From Bombyx mori (lineage: Eukaryota; Arthropoda; Insecta; Lepidoptera; Bombycidae): 64,000 bases of DNA. The position numbers and the translations under genes are program-made. Below, in pieces: positions 11,551 through 27,600 of the stretch; position 1 is the stretch's first letter; each line of letters starts with the position of its first letter. Location of the stretch: the NCBI RefSeq assembly GCF_030269925.1, contig NC_085107.1:7502001-7566000 (forward strand), written 5' to 3'. The notes beneath the pieces are model-generated. The model had not been told where the DNA came from. It saw nothing but the letters and a program-made list of their open reading frames with translations, and searched no databases.

Positions 11551-14500
11551 TTTTTTTTTATTGCCTTTGTAGGCAGACGGGCATACGGCCCACCTGATGG
11601 TGAGTGGTTACCGTCGCCCATGGACTTCAGCAATGCCAGGGGCAGAGCCAAGTCGCTGCCTACCGCTTAATACTCTCCACAAGCCTCGTTTGAAGAAGGA
11701 CATGTCATAGCGCTCGGGAAACACCGTGGAGGGGAGCTCATTCCATAGCCGGATGGTACGTGGCAAAAAAGATCTCTGGAAACGCACTGTGGATGACCGC
11801 AGTGGCTCCAGGTAGTATGGATGAACTCTACTCCTGTGGCGGGCGGTGCGATGGTAAAAACGAGATGCCGGTATCATCTCGAACAATTCCTCAGAGCACT
11901 CCCCATGGAACATACGGTACAAAATACAGAGGGAACCGAAGTCCCTCCGCAGACCCAGAGGCTCCAAACGATCCGAGAGAATGGGATTATCGACAATCCG
12001 AACGGCCCTCCTCTGTATGGAGTCAAATGGAAGAAGCTGGTATTTGGGAGCCCCGGCCCAGAGATGGGAGCAGTACTCCACGCGAGGCCGGACTTGTGCT
12101 TTGTAAAGCAAAAGTCTTTGTCCAGGCGTGAAGTACCGCTTCGCTCTGTTGAGGACTCCCAGCATTTTGGACGCCAACTTGGCTTTGCCTTCCAAATGAC
12201 TCCGAAACTGGACATCGCTCGAAATGTCGACCCCAAGTATCCCGATACTCTCGGAAGGTTGCAGGGATACTCCTTGGAATTGCGGCGCCATGACAAAGGG
12301 GTCCTTCTTCGCAGTGAACGCGCAAACCTGTGTCTTCAACGGGTTGAATTGAACTAAGTTCGATTCACCCCATTTGGAGACTCGCCCCAGAGAGTTCTCC
12401 ACTTCAGACACAAGTTTTGATCGTCTCTCTTGCACCACGCTCCGAGAGAGACTCTGATGGCCGATATATCGCGCATCCCCCGTGCTATCATCTGCATAGC
12501 AATGCATGCCATCAATAGACAGCATGTCATTGATATACAGGATGAAAAGCGTGGGGGAGAGCACCGAACCTTGTGGAACGCCAGCGTTAATGGTCATGGT
12601 ATCAGAACAGTCACCGTCTACAACGACCGTGATGCTCCGCCCATCCAAAAAGCTAGCGATCCACTTGCAGAGACCCTCGGGGATTCCGTAAGATGGTAAC
12701 TTCGATAGAAGTGCCCTATGCCAGACCCTGTCGAAGGCCTTCGCGATATCAAGGCTCACAGCAAGAGCCTCGCCCTTGCTCTCCAAGGCTTCAGCCCACC
12801 TGTGAGTAAGGTATACAAGAAGATCGCCAGCTGAGCGACCGTGACGGAAACCGTACTGTCGGTCACTGATCAGCTGGCGATCTTCAAGATACTTCAGGAG
12901 TTGTGTATTTATAATTCGCTCCATCACCTTGGAAAGCAAGGAAGTTATCGCGATAGGCCTGTAGCTCGATGGGTCCGACCGGTCACCCTTCTTGGGGATA
13001 GGGTGGACGTGGGCGGTCTTCCATGAAGACGGAACCCTGTTAGTGCAATAAGAGAGGCGATACAAACGCGTTAGCGCAGGTGTCAGCTCAGGGGCGCACG
13101 TTTTCAAAACCACTGCGGGGATGCCGTCTGGCCCACTCGACTTATGGACGTCCAGGAGTCTGAGCTCCCGCCTGACTGCACACTGTGTGAAGCAGATTTC
13201 CGGCAGGGAGCTATCACACCGGGGGATGTTCGGTGGTGTGGCACCCCCGTCGTCCACAGTCGAGTTCGAGGCGAAGAGTTTGACCAGAAGGTCAGCCTTC
13301 TCTTTCGCGCTGTGGGCCAGATTGTCATCGGACTTGCGCAGTGGTGGGAGACTAGACCTGCAGAAGTTTCCTTCTGCAGCTTTGGCGAGCGACCAAAAAG
13401 CACGGCTCCCGGAGGGATAGCTCTTCAATCGCTCGCCAACTCTAGCGACGTGCTCCGACTTCGCCTTGGCAATTACCTTCTTGTAGGACCTGGAAGCGGC
13501 GTTATATTTCCGCCTTTCCCCTGAGATGTTAGGATCCCGACGTCTCCTGGCATTATCCCATGCCACGTATGCGGACCGCTTGAGGTGTGCAGCATCCCTG
13601 CTGGCATTGTTATACCAGGGTCTGCTGCGACCCCCAACGGGCACTTCAGAGGAGGGAATAAACAATTCCATCCCCTGGAGCACCACGTCTTTAAGACGGT
13701 CCGCACAGACGTCAGGATCAGCAGAGGAAAAGCAGAACCGCCCCCATGGGTAGGATGCGTAAAATTCACGCAATCCATCCCAGTCTGCTGACATATACCG
13801 CCAAACTCTTCGATACCTGGTCGTCGTTCGACGATCAGGACGAGAGAGTGGCACGGCAGCACGAATAAGGCAGTGATCAGACGATCCAAGCGGAGCGTCG
13901 ACCACCACACTGTATCCGGCCGGATCTGTGGTCAGCAGAAGGTCCAACAAAGAAGGCTCGTGCCCCTCGATATCTGGGACACGGGTGGGCTGTGTCACTA
14001 GCTGGGAGAAGCCGTAGGCCAAGGCGAAATCGTAGGCAGTCCGACCCGGGAGGTCAGTGGTTCTGGATCCCAACCACTCTTGGTGGTGAGCGTTAAAGTC
14101 TCCAAGAACCACCACCTCCGCAGATGGGTACTGCTCAAGCACGCGGTTAGTCCCCTCTTGCACATGCTCAAACAGAGCTGAACCTGCATCACTGCTGTGG
14201 GACCTGTACAGGCACGCGTAGATTCGGCTACGGCCCCCGTGATCTACGCGCAGCCACAAGAGGGACAGGTCCCGTTGTTCGAGGCCCCGAAGACGGCGAC
14301 AACAGACATCAGCCCGGACGAATACGCACACCCCGGCTTTACGCAGGAAGTTGTGCTCCAATACGTAGCCGGGGTATTCAAGGTATGAGGTATCATCCGG
14401 AGCAGATATCTGCGTCTCCGTTAAAAAAAGCAGGGCAGGCTGCGCCGTCTCAAGGTGGTGGTGTACGGCGTCAAGGTTGCTATGTAGGCCCCTGACATTG

Positions 14501-15210
14501 CTGAAATCCACATTAAATGTGGAATGGGGGACCGCCTGTGAAACCCTTTTCCTTTTTTTTTGTCGTCTTCATGATGTTTAAGTTTTCGGAGAGTAGGATT
14601 AGGAGAGGTAGGATGTTGGAGGTGAGATCGAGGCAACACCTGAATGAAGCGCGGAACATAGTACGTGCTCGACCACGGGTTACGTGAGAGACTGACGCAG
14701 GGCATGGAAGGGCCCCCAGTCCACTCTGCGTGCGATCGCCGGGATCCACTCCGGTGTCCGACTCCGGCACGACGACCGCACGGCAGGATTTTACACCGGT
14801 TGGCGGGACAGCTTCCCGGGGCGGAGTTTAGTAGAGACAGCCGGGTTCAGGTCCCCTACTGACCGGCGGGCGGCAGCGGGTACCGTTTCACTGGGTCTCC
14901 CTATACCCCCGTTAAACAATCACGCCCCGTGAGTTCGCACGCACGTCTGCTCCGCAAGTTCCAGTCGTCACCAAGACTCAACCCCAACAAGGAAGGGGAA
15001 AGGGAAGGGATAGAACTGGCTCTCCAACCCACACGCCGGAACACAGCTAGGCTATTTGGCGGCGGACTCTAGTTGGAGGGTGGTCGCCAGCCAGTCGGAC
15101 TAGGTCCTACCACCGGTTATGTTTTCGGCTCCCGTTTAGCACCACCCAGGGGTCACTTGTAGGGAATCGCGGGTTAAACCTACGGAAGCGGGAAGCACCA
15201 ACCCCCAGTT
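11474..15210 (-). mobile_element. Apparently full-length CR1-type LINE retrotransposon
   Basis: Minus-sense element. Its 3' end is a very long T run on the plus strand (about 11474-11560, interrupted once or twice), preceded in element sense by the family's 3' end, gtaggcagacgggcatacgg on the plus strand. The body is GC-rich up to about 15210, where AT-rich host DNA resumes; 14540-15210 is the 5' untranslated or ORF1 region. No convincing target duplication was found, as is usual for CR1. Shorter copies of the same family occur at 3114, 38025, 42742, 47028 and 52498. Confidence 0.9.
11608..14511 (-). CDS. CR1-type LINE endonuclease-reverse transcriptase, intact frame
   Basis: An uninterrupted frame of 967 codons, counted from a GTG; it stays open upstream to a TGA near 14574, so the true start is uncertain. 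An apurinic-type endonuclease comes first (LTETQ, VLGDFNAHHQEW near residue 140, GSSDHCLIRA near residue 210). The reverse transcriptase follows, with SSYRPIAITSLLSKVMERII, YGFRHGRSAGDLL, SLDIAKAFDRVWH, NAGVPQGSVLSPTLF and the catalytic CYADDS. The C-terminus includes FHGECSEELFEMIPASRFYH. These make and insert the element's DNA copy by target-primed reverse transcription. All catalytic motifs visible are intact, so the copy may be young and competent. Confidence 0.92.
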   Translation of the reverse strand: MDFSNVRGLHSNLDAVHHHLETAQPALLFLTETQISAPDDTSYLEYPGYVLEHNFLRKAGVCVFVRADVCCRRLRGLEQRDLSLLWLRVDHGGRSRIYACLYRSHSSDAGSALFEHVQEGTNRVLEQYPSAEVVVLGDFNAHHQEWLGSRTTDLPGRTAYDFALAYGFSQLVTQPTRVPDIEGHEPSLLDLLLTTDPAGYSVVVDAPLGSSDHCLIRAAVPLSRPDRRTTTRYRRVWRYMSADWDGLREFYASYPWGRFCFSSADPDVCADRLKDVVLQGMELFIPSSEVPVGGRSRPWYNNASRDAAHLKRSAYVAWDNARRRRDPNISGERRKYNAASRSYKKVIAKAKSEHVARVGERLKSYPSGSRAFWSLAKAAEGNFCRSSLPPLRKSDDNLAHSAKEKADLLVKLFASNSTVDDGGATPPNIPRCDSSLPEICFTQCAVRRELRLLDVHKSSGPDGIPAVVLKTCAPELTPALTRLYRLSYCTNRVPSSWKTAHVHPIPKKGDRSDPSSYRPIAITSLLSKVMERIINTQLLKYLEDRQLISDRQYGFRHGRSAGDLLVYLTHRWAEALESKGEALAVSLDIAKAFDRVWHRALLSKLPSYGIPEGLCKWIASFLDGRSITVVVDGDCSDTMTINAGVPQGSVLSPTLFILYINDMLSIDGMHCYADDSTGDARYIGHQSLSRSVVQERRSKLVSEVENSLGRVSKWGESNLVQFNPLKTQVCAFTAKKDPFVMAPQFQGVSLQPSESIGILGVDISSDVQFRSHLEGKAKLASKMLGVLNRAKRYFTPGQRLLLYKAQVRPRVEYCSHLWAGAPKYQLLPFDSIQRRAVRIVDNPILSDRLEPLGLRRDFGSLCILYRMFHGECSEELFEMIPASRFYHRTARHRSRVHPYYLEPLRSSTVRFQRSFLPRTIRLWNELPSTVFPERYDMSFFKRGLWRVLSGRQRLGSAPGIAEVHGRR

Positions 15211-16520
15211 GTTTGAAACAACAACGTGAATATTTCCTTTTGTTTTAATAAAGCAGCGTTTCATGATATTTTTATGCAATATTATGGGATTATGACACAC
15301 TTAAGTTCATTTTACACATCACCGTAGAGGAAAAAAAATTAAAATAAATGCTAGGTAAACTAAAAAAGTACGATTTTCGTTTAATACATTTAAAAGTTTT
15401 TAGTCCTGAAACATCTCAAAGAGACTCGTTAATTATGCAGGCGTTAAGAAGCAGAAAATCTCACAGCGATAGTTGCAAATGTAAAGGCGTCCCTAGAGAT
15501 TAAGTCTTCGCGCCGAGTTATAAAGCGCAGTCTTTTGTATATTTCAATAATTAAAGTGGACTGATTCAATGCATACCCTGCAGAAATGCTTTTATAATTG
15601 TGGACGTAATCAGCGCTGGGAGAAATCGGATAACTTAATCAATTCCACGGGAACTGATAGATTTTTTTCCATTATTTATATCCCAAGAGTACAATTCCAT
15701 AATACCGAAGAGTTCCAAATCTACTAATGAAAGACACGTAAAATATGTGTTTGTTAGCTATTAAAAATTATAGTTTACGTGCCATTTAGGGAATATAGGG
15801 TAGGCCTTCACTTTTATTCTTTTATTGGAAAAAAAATTTAATATCCATTTTTTTGTAACAATACGAATCACACTACGTTGTATTGCTATGATTTAATACA
15901 AATAGGCTTATAATCTAATTAGGGAGCACTTTTGATTGATCTGCAACTGATCTCAATCTCGATTCGATATAACTATTTAATTTTCATATAAATAATATAA
16001 AAATAATAACGCTTCAGTGAAATTGCGTTAAGTTAAATAAGTTTTATGTTTATTTTATTTTTCTTAGACGTGCATTCATCATCGTCTTAGTTCTCAGCGA
16101 ATGTAAAAGATTTCTCGAGCTGTTTAAAAAAGTGACGTCATAGTTCACGGAGCAACGCGCTGCCCAGCTGGGACCGAGAGTTAATGAGAAGAGCTGTTAA
16201 TTAAGAGCGAGCCTTAAAGGGCTTTGAGTAAATACAACCCTGTTTTTAGTCTAATTATAATTATGAAACCGTTACACATGAACACATTACAAACAAACAC
16301 GGAGTGTGTCAATACAGTAATTAATCTTAAACAGTTCGAAGTCCTAATTCATAGTCCGTTAAATCGTCGGGAAAACTAGCCAAAACATGAAACTACTACA
16401 TTGATTTATCATACAATTACATAGTACGGTAATGAAAGCTTAACGAATTGTAGCGATCATCTGGCTATATATGGAGAACGTGGAATTTTCCGATATATTG
16501 GGGACGAAATGTAATTAACT

Positions 16521-16760
16521 GGTGGTAGGACCTCTTGTGAGTCCGCACGGGTAGGTACCACCAACCTGCCTATTTCTACCGTGAAGCAATAATGCGTTTC
16601 GGTTTGAAGGGTGGGGCAGCGGTTGTAACTTTACTGAGACCTTAGAACTTATATCTCAAGGTGGGTGGTGCACTTACGTTGTAAATGTCTATGGGCTCCA
16701 GTTACCACTTAACCCCAGGTGGGCTGTGAGCTCGTCCAACCAACTAAGCAATAAAATAAA
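16521..16760 (+). mobile_element. Bm1 SINE, 5'-truncated
   Basis: Plus-sense, from ggtggtaggacctcttgtga to caactaagcaataaaataaa. Confidence 0.93.
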
Positions 16761-18240
16761 ATATACGCATGCAACTATATTATAAGTATTGATAAAAGGT
16801 TAACAAACAAAAAGAAGTCCTATTATATTAGAAGGTCTGTTGTGTGTACTATTATTGATTCAAATATCCTTCATTTTAAACTATAAGGTTGTGGGGGTGA
16901 AAAATATTAATGACTTTTACGTAGATGTTCGAAGCTGAAAATTTAGTTGTAGTCGATTAAGGAGGCGAAATTACTCTTTGATTGAATTAAACTATGGCCA
17001 TTTCCATTATCAATTTAGGTAACCAGATAAATAAATATATAGAGAATATATATACAGATAAATTTATATACCTGTAGGTATTGGCCTTAAAATACATGAT
17101 GTAGGCAATCAATATGTTTAATGCAATGCTATTTTTCACTTAAAATATCTTTAAGAGTAATCATAGCATCATTGTTCAAAAGTGATTTTGTTTTAACTAA
17201 ACTTTATCTTTTCGAAGAAAATAGCATCAAGGGAATCGTTTTGATAGGATTGTAGAATAGCTGTCAATTAAAACCAGTTGAGATTTGACATTTACATAAC
17301 TAACCACAGACCTCGAAAGTTAAATAATCCAAAAATATTCCGTGTATCAATCTCATTCGTGAATTCATACATACCTTACATCTTAATAGGCACTTTGGAA
17401 GGCCGCGTAAAGAATTAGACGGTCAATAATACAACAGTATATCATTGTAGCTCACATAGGTCCTGATGGAGGAATACATACCACCCCAATAAAGGTCTCA
17501 GTTTTTAAAACGAATGTGTTGACTGGCTGTGATATTCCATAACCGTATAAATCCTATAAAACTATTAATAACTTCCATTACCGTAAAATATTTATACCAC
17601 AGGAAAGCCGCGCTCGAGTTTATTAAATAATTTAATATGAAGTCGAACGAGTGACAAATTAATGTTACCGTATCGTATTAGCACCGCGAGACCTCGTGTC
17701 GCATCCGAGCGTAATGCTATTACTCAAACATACTGCATAACACATAGTATAAATCAGTTTTTGTTTTCACCAGCTTTAACTTTAGTGCATATTTCAACTG
17801 ATTTAATTAATATATGTGTATCACTACTGTCAGGACTTATAGGACCGGGATATATTTCGCTTATTTTTTGCATACCCGCATGACGCTCTGAGTTTCACTG
17901 ACTATCCTTTATTTCCTTTTCTATTCCACATCCCATTGCATTTGGGGCCGGTTTCCTCGTATTTTTGAGCAAATGGTTCTGGTGTTGTTAGAGTAATCTT
18001 GTTGGAATATTTTCATACATTTAACTACCACGTGGGAGACATTACATCTCTACCGTTGAAGCGTTTGAGAATGTTCAGAAACTTGTAACAGGGTTGGTCT
18101 TCTTCTTTGCTCAAGAGGTTGGCTTCACTACCGCAGTTTGTTATTTTATCACATCTTTTTACTGATTATTCTATGCCAACGATAGCGCCAATGATTTTAC
18201 TGCTCCCTCTAAACGCAACATTTTGGATCCGTTTTTATTA

Positions 18241-18495
18241 TTCTTTACTTGTTAAGACGGCCGAGCCAATGTTAATAGTGTAACCTACGTTAAGTAGTTA
18301 CCAGTACCCCATAGATATCAACAGCGCTAATGCTGCCACCCACCTTGAAACATAAGCTCTAATTATAATGTTTCTAGTACAACTGCTGCTAGATCTTTAA
18401 AAACGAAGCGAATTACTGCTTCACTCACAGCAGCAATAGGCAGAGCGGTGGTATCAACCCGTGAAGCCTCACAAGATGCTATACCACCAATAGTA
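18241..18495 (-). mobile_element. Old, diverged Bm1 SINE
   Basis: Minus-sense with many substitutions, but the order of landmarks is kept: gttaccagtaccccatagat, gccacccaccttgaaacata, attactgcttcac, ccaccaatag. Confidence 0.75.
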
Positions 18496-19358
18496 AATTG
18501 TTCTTTTCGATGCACCAACAATTTGATCTAAGAAACGTTATTGGCCTACAAAAAAAATTTACTTATCACAGGGTTTAATTAAAGAACTATTTAGGTATTC
18601 ACCATAAGTAAAGTACTTGCCCACTGTCGACAACTATTGAAAAAGACTAAGTTGAAATCACAATACCATTTTTAACGGAACGGAAATATTATATGTATTT
18701 TTTCAATTAACAAATGCGTTCCCTGCAATTTGTTTTTTAGTTCGTTTCTGTTTTGTCCCTGTCATTTTGTCTAGGACTAGCCTAGCTGAGTAAAAACATT
18801 CATTTAGCTAATGCATGGAAGATATTCTCCTGGCTCACTGAAAACTGACACTATGGTAATTGACTTTACGTAAAAATTGTCAACGAGAAATGTTTCTTGT
18901 TGTTGTTTGCGTCAAAGGGAATATAATCTCCAACTTTTGGAATAGAATGTAACGAACAAACAGTACTAGATGGTGAATTGAATTATGAAATATATTTTCT
19001 TTTGGGAGCTTATTTTTCACATTTGATATGCTTTGTTTAATATATTTAGATATTTCTAGAAAATTATATGTGTTTGTAATGAAAGATTGAACTACCCAAT
19101 AAAAAACAAATACAATTAACTAGTTTTGATACTGGTAAATCCCTATCATGTATCATCATAGGATCATTTTTTTCGTGTAATTAAATAATCTTACATGTTA
19201 GAATCGCACGATACTTCTCTTGCATTACGAAAGAAAACCAATATTGCATCTATGCTATGCTGTCACTAAATGTCCATATAAGATACAAAACCGGGAATAC
19301 TACTTTTATAAAAATCATAAGGTTATGTTTTTATTATTTACGTATCCTTGAATTTTAG

Positions 19359-24691
<5,333 letters not shown>

Positions 24692-27600
24692 ACTGGAAAA
24701 ATGAAAAGACTACTACATATATTTCGTCAATGCACTTTAGCACTTACACAATCTAGGGTGCTCGTTGTCAACCATCCATCACTTATATTCCATAAGATTA
24801 ACATAATCTTTATTAGCTACATAAAGTTATTCCACACAAGCTTATTCCAGTTAATTACTGATGAGAAATAGAAAACTATATTACAACAATATGGATTTTG
24901 GATTTTATGTAAACGGCACCAGAGAATTAAGTCTTTTAGGTGATAAGAATGCAGTACTGTAAAAGGAAAAAGAATATCTTTGAAGTAGTTATTATCGAAA
25001 CTTTGATTTCCCTTAGCACGTATTTTGAATGTGTAAGAATAAATTAGTTTCCTCTCTTGACAAGACTAGAAATTATTCTATTTTACTTCTATTTATTCTC
25101 AGTAATGAATATTAAATATATACATCTAATTGAGCATCGTCAAGAGCATTTCTAGAAGATTTAAATAATTTAAATATTTTTTCTTTGTCAACATTACACA
25201 TGTTATTAGAGCAGGCTGTGTTACTGTGTGAAGATTTTAATTCGTTTTCATAATATGAAGTAGATAATCAAGTGAAACTACCCTCAGGACACAAATTCAG
25301 TAAACCTAGTATTCATTTTATGTAATTCGTAAACTATCTAATGTAAAATCAACCTAAATATCGTCGTAGTATAATACATTTAGTTTGAAAATGAATTCAG
25401 GCATAGTGAAGCATTATTTTGTTCATTCACAATATATTTTCGACTAATATAGAGCACCGCAGAAATTCTTTCCCTGATTGACTTTTAAATAAATCTAAAA
25501 TTTTGTCTCAAAGTAAAGTCAATGAATTCGTAATAAGCATGTAATTTTCTTTTAATGTAAAAGTATAATACAAATAATAATTAGAAGTAAAAGACATGCC
25601 ATTTGAAATCTACATTCATATATGCAAGTAATATTATTATGATATACTAATACAAAATATTATAATCTAGGAATTTGAAAGTATTTCGTTCATTGTAAGC
25701 AAATATACACCGGTAATTAATACACTTATATAATTTATAGTGCACGAGACACTTTTTCTACGTAGAATTATACTACCTAATATAATATCAAACGAGTATG
25801 TTCGTATCTGAGTCATAAAACTCGATAATTTACAATGTAAGATTGAAATTTAAAGCTCAATAATTTTATTCGATTAGGTATTGTCAATAAATTGTTGCTT
25901 AGTTGCACCATAGCACAGGTAAATAAAAATAAATTATCTTATATATTTAAGAAGTGAAAATTGTTTTAACGCCTCTCTGAACAGTTTTTTAGTGTGAAAA
26001 GAACGAAAGATGATGAGGCTTACCGCGTCAAGCAACGAATGGAAAAGAATGATTTTGATGTTGACGATCGTTCGATTGCTTTTTTTATTATTATTTAAAC
26101 TATCGTCCTTAAAACTCGGTGTACTTATTGTACTTTGTCGATTTTAAAGTGGTGCATCAATTAAGATTGATTCTTAAAGCAAAATGGCGCGTGTCTATCT
26201 TATTCTAAACCACGATACATGTTTAGTTAGATACGCATTTAGTAATGTGTGTATTGTATTGATTATATGTAAGCGAATATATCTATAATGTAAAGTATGT
26301 TTTAAATGATAATGATTAATGAAAATCGAGACTAGTGCTGTGAAAAAATATGAGTTCGTTAGAAAATTCTGCACTTTATTCCTGTTAATAACTCAATGTT
26401 GTTATTAAATTAATATTTAATGTTCTTTTTCTTGATAAATTTTATTAAAAATTTCTTAACAGTATTAATTAAGCAAAACAATTATAAGTATTTTTGAAGC
26501 TATAGATAGATTTATAGCATTGGATTACTGTAACAATTGAAAACATCAGTATTTTCTTTTAATTTTTATTAATATTTTACGTCGACTTGTTACAGATTAT
26601 ATATAATATAATAATTATGTTAGAATAATATTCTTACATGATTTTTTTTTCTGAATTTGCTCAAATGTAATTGAATTTTTCATTATTATTATTAATGTAC
26701 AGTATTATTATTATCCATTATCTTGTTGTATTTAAATTAAGAAGACAAATAATATGTCAGTACTTATTTAATTTTTTTTTGTTTTTCAATTAAATAATTC
26801 TCAACGATTTAATAAAATCAAAAAGTACATTAAATAAATTTAAACCCTTATTTTCTGTAACACTTTCAGATTATAAATCAGATATAGTAATTGAAAGCCA
26901 AAAATACTATAGGTTCAAAAAATATATAATATATACGGTTGCGATTTATTGTTTAATATAATACATACATATATGTATATAATATATAATATGAAATAAA
27001 TATAAGACAAAAAGTTGGCATTATATTGCACCTAGGTAGTAAGAAAGTAGAGTAGTTAAGCGGAGGGGGGCGCGGGCGATGCGCATATGTACCTTTTTTT
27101 AAATAGTAAGTACATTACTCATTTATAAAAAGTAGAATACTATCAAAAACCGATATTAGTATTGAAGAATCAAGTGCGATGTTTATTTAATCTGCTTATA
27201 ATAATAAATAATCTGCTTATATATAATAATATGTATTTTGTGTCTGTGGTTTTGCCTGTACATCTACATCTAAACTTATAATTTAAAAAAAAAACTTTTA
27301 TTCAGTTTATTTTATAATCGTTAAAATTGAAAAGTTCAATTTAAGGTTTAAACATATTAATACAATTATGTTAGTTCGATTGAATATACAATAGATAATA
27401 GTTTAGGTGAAATCCGATATTCTGCTTTACCTTTTACGTATAAATGTAATCAATCCATTAATAGTTACCAATAATTGAATAGTAGATAATTCGCTGTCGT
27501 TTTATTGATGTGTATTAACGCGTATACATAATTCCATCGGCATCGATGCTGAGAATGAATCGCACGACTTGATGACGGCAGCCGGGGGTAACCTGGGACG

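Larger units (their letters stand above)
15211..19358. other. Region upstream of the first Rdl exon seen
   Basis: AT-rich apart from two Bm1 copies (16521 and 18241). A cAMP-response-type tgacgtca stands at 16132. I looked for the missing Rdl signal-peptide exon (ATG, hydrophobic stretch, phase-1 donor) and found no convincing candidate; it may lie farther upstream. Confidence 0.4.

Noticed and set aside
11318..11670. Open frames made mostly of Phe codons
   Set aside because: They are translations of the poly(T) tract, which is the LINE poly(A) tail on the other strand.
11760..14388. Many plus-strand frames of 60-180 codons
   Set aside because: All are antisense shadows of the CR1 reverse transcriptase; the same holds for plus frames at 34576-36354 in the Jockey ORF2.
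17662..17883. 73-codon plus frame considered as the missing Rdl signal-peptide exon
   Set aside because: No hydrophobic signal peptide ahead of a phase-1 donor and no similarity to RDL N-termini.
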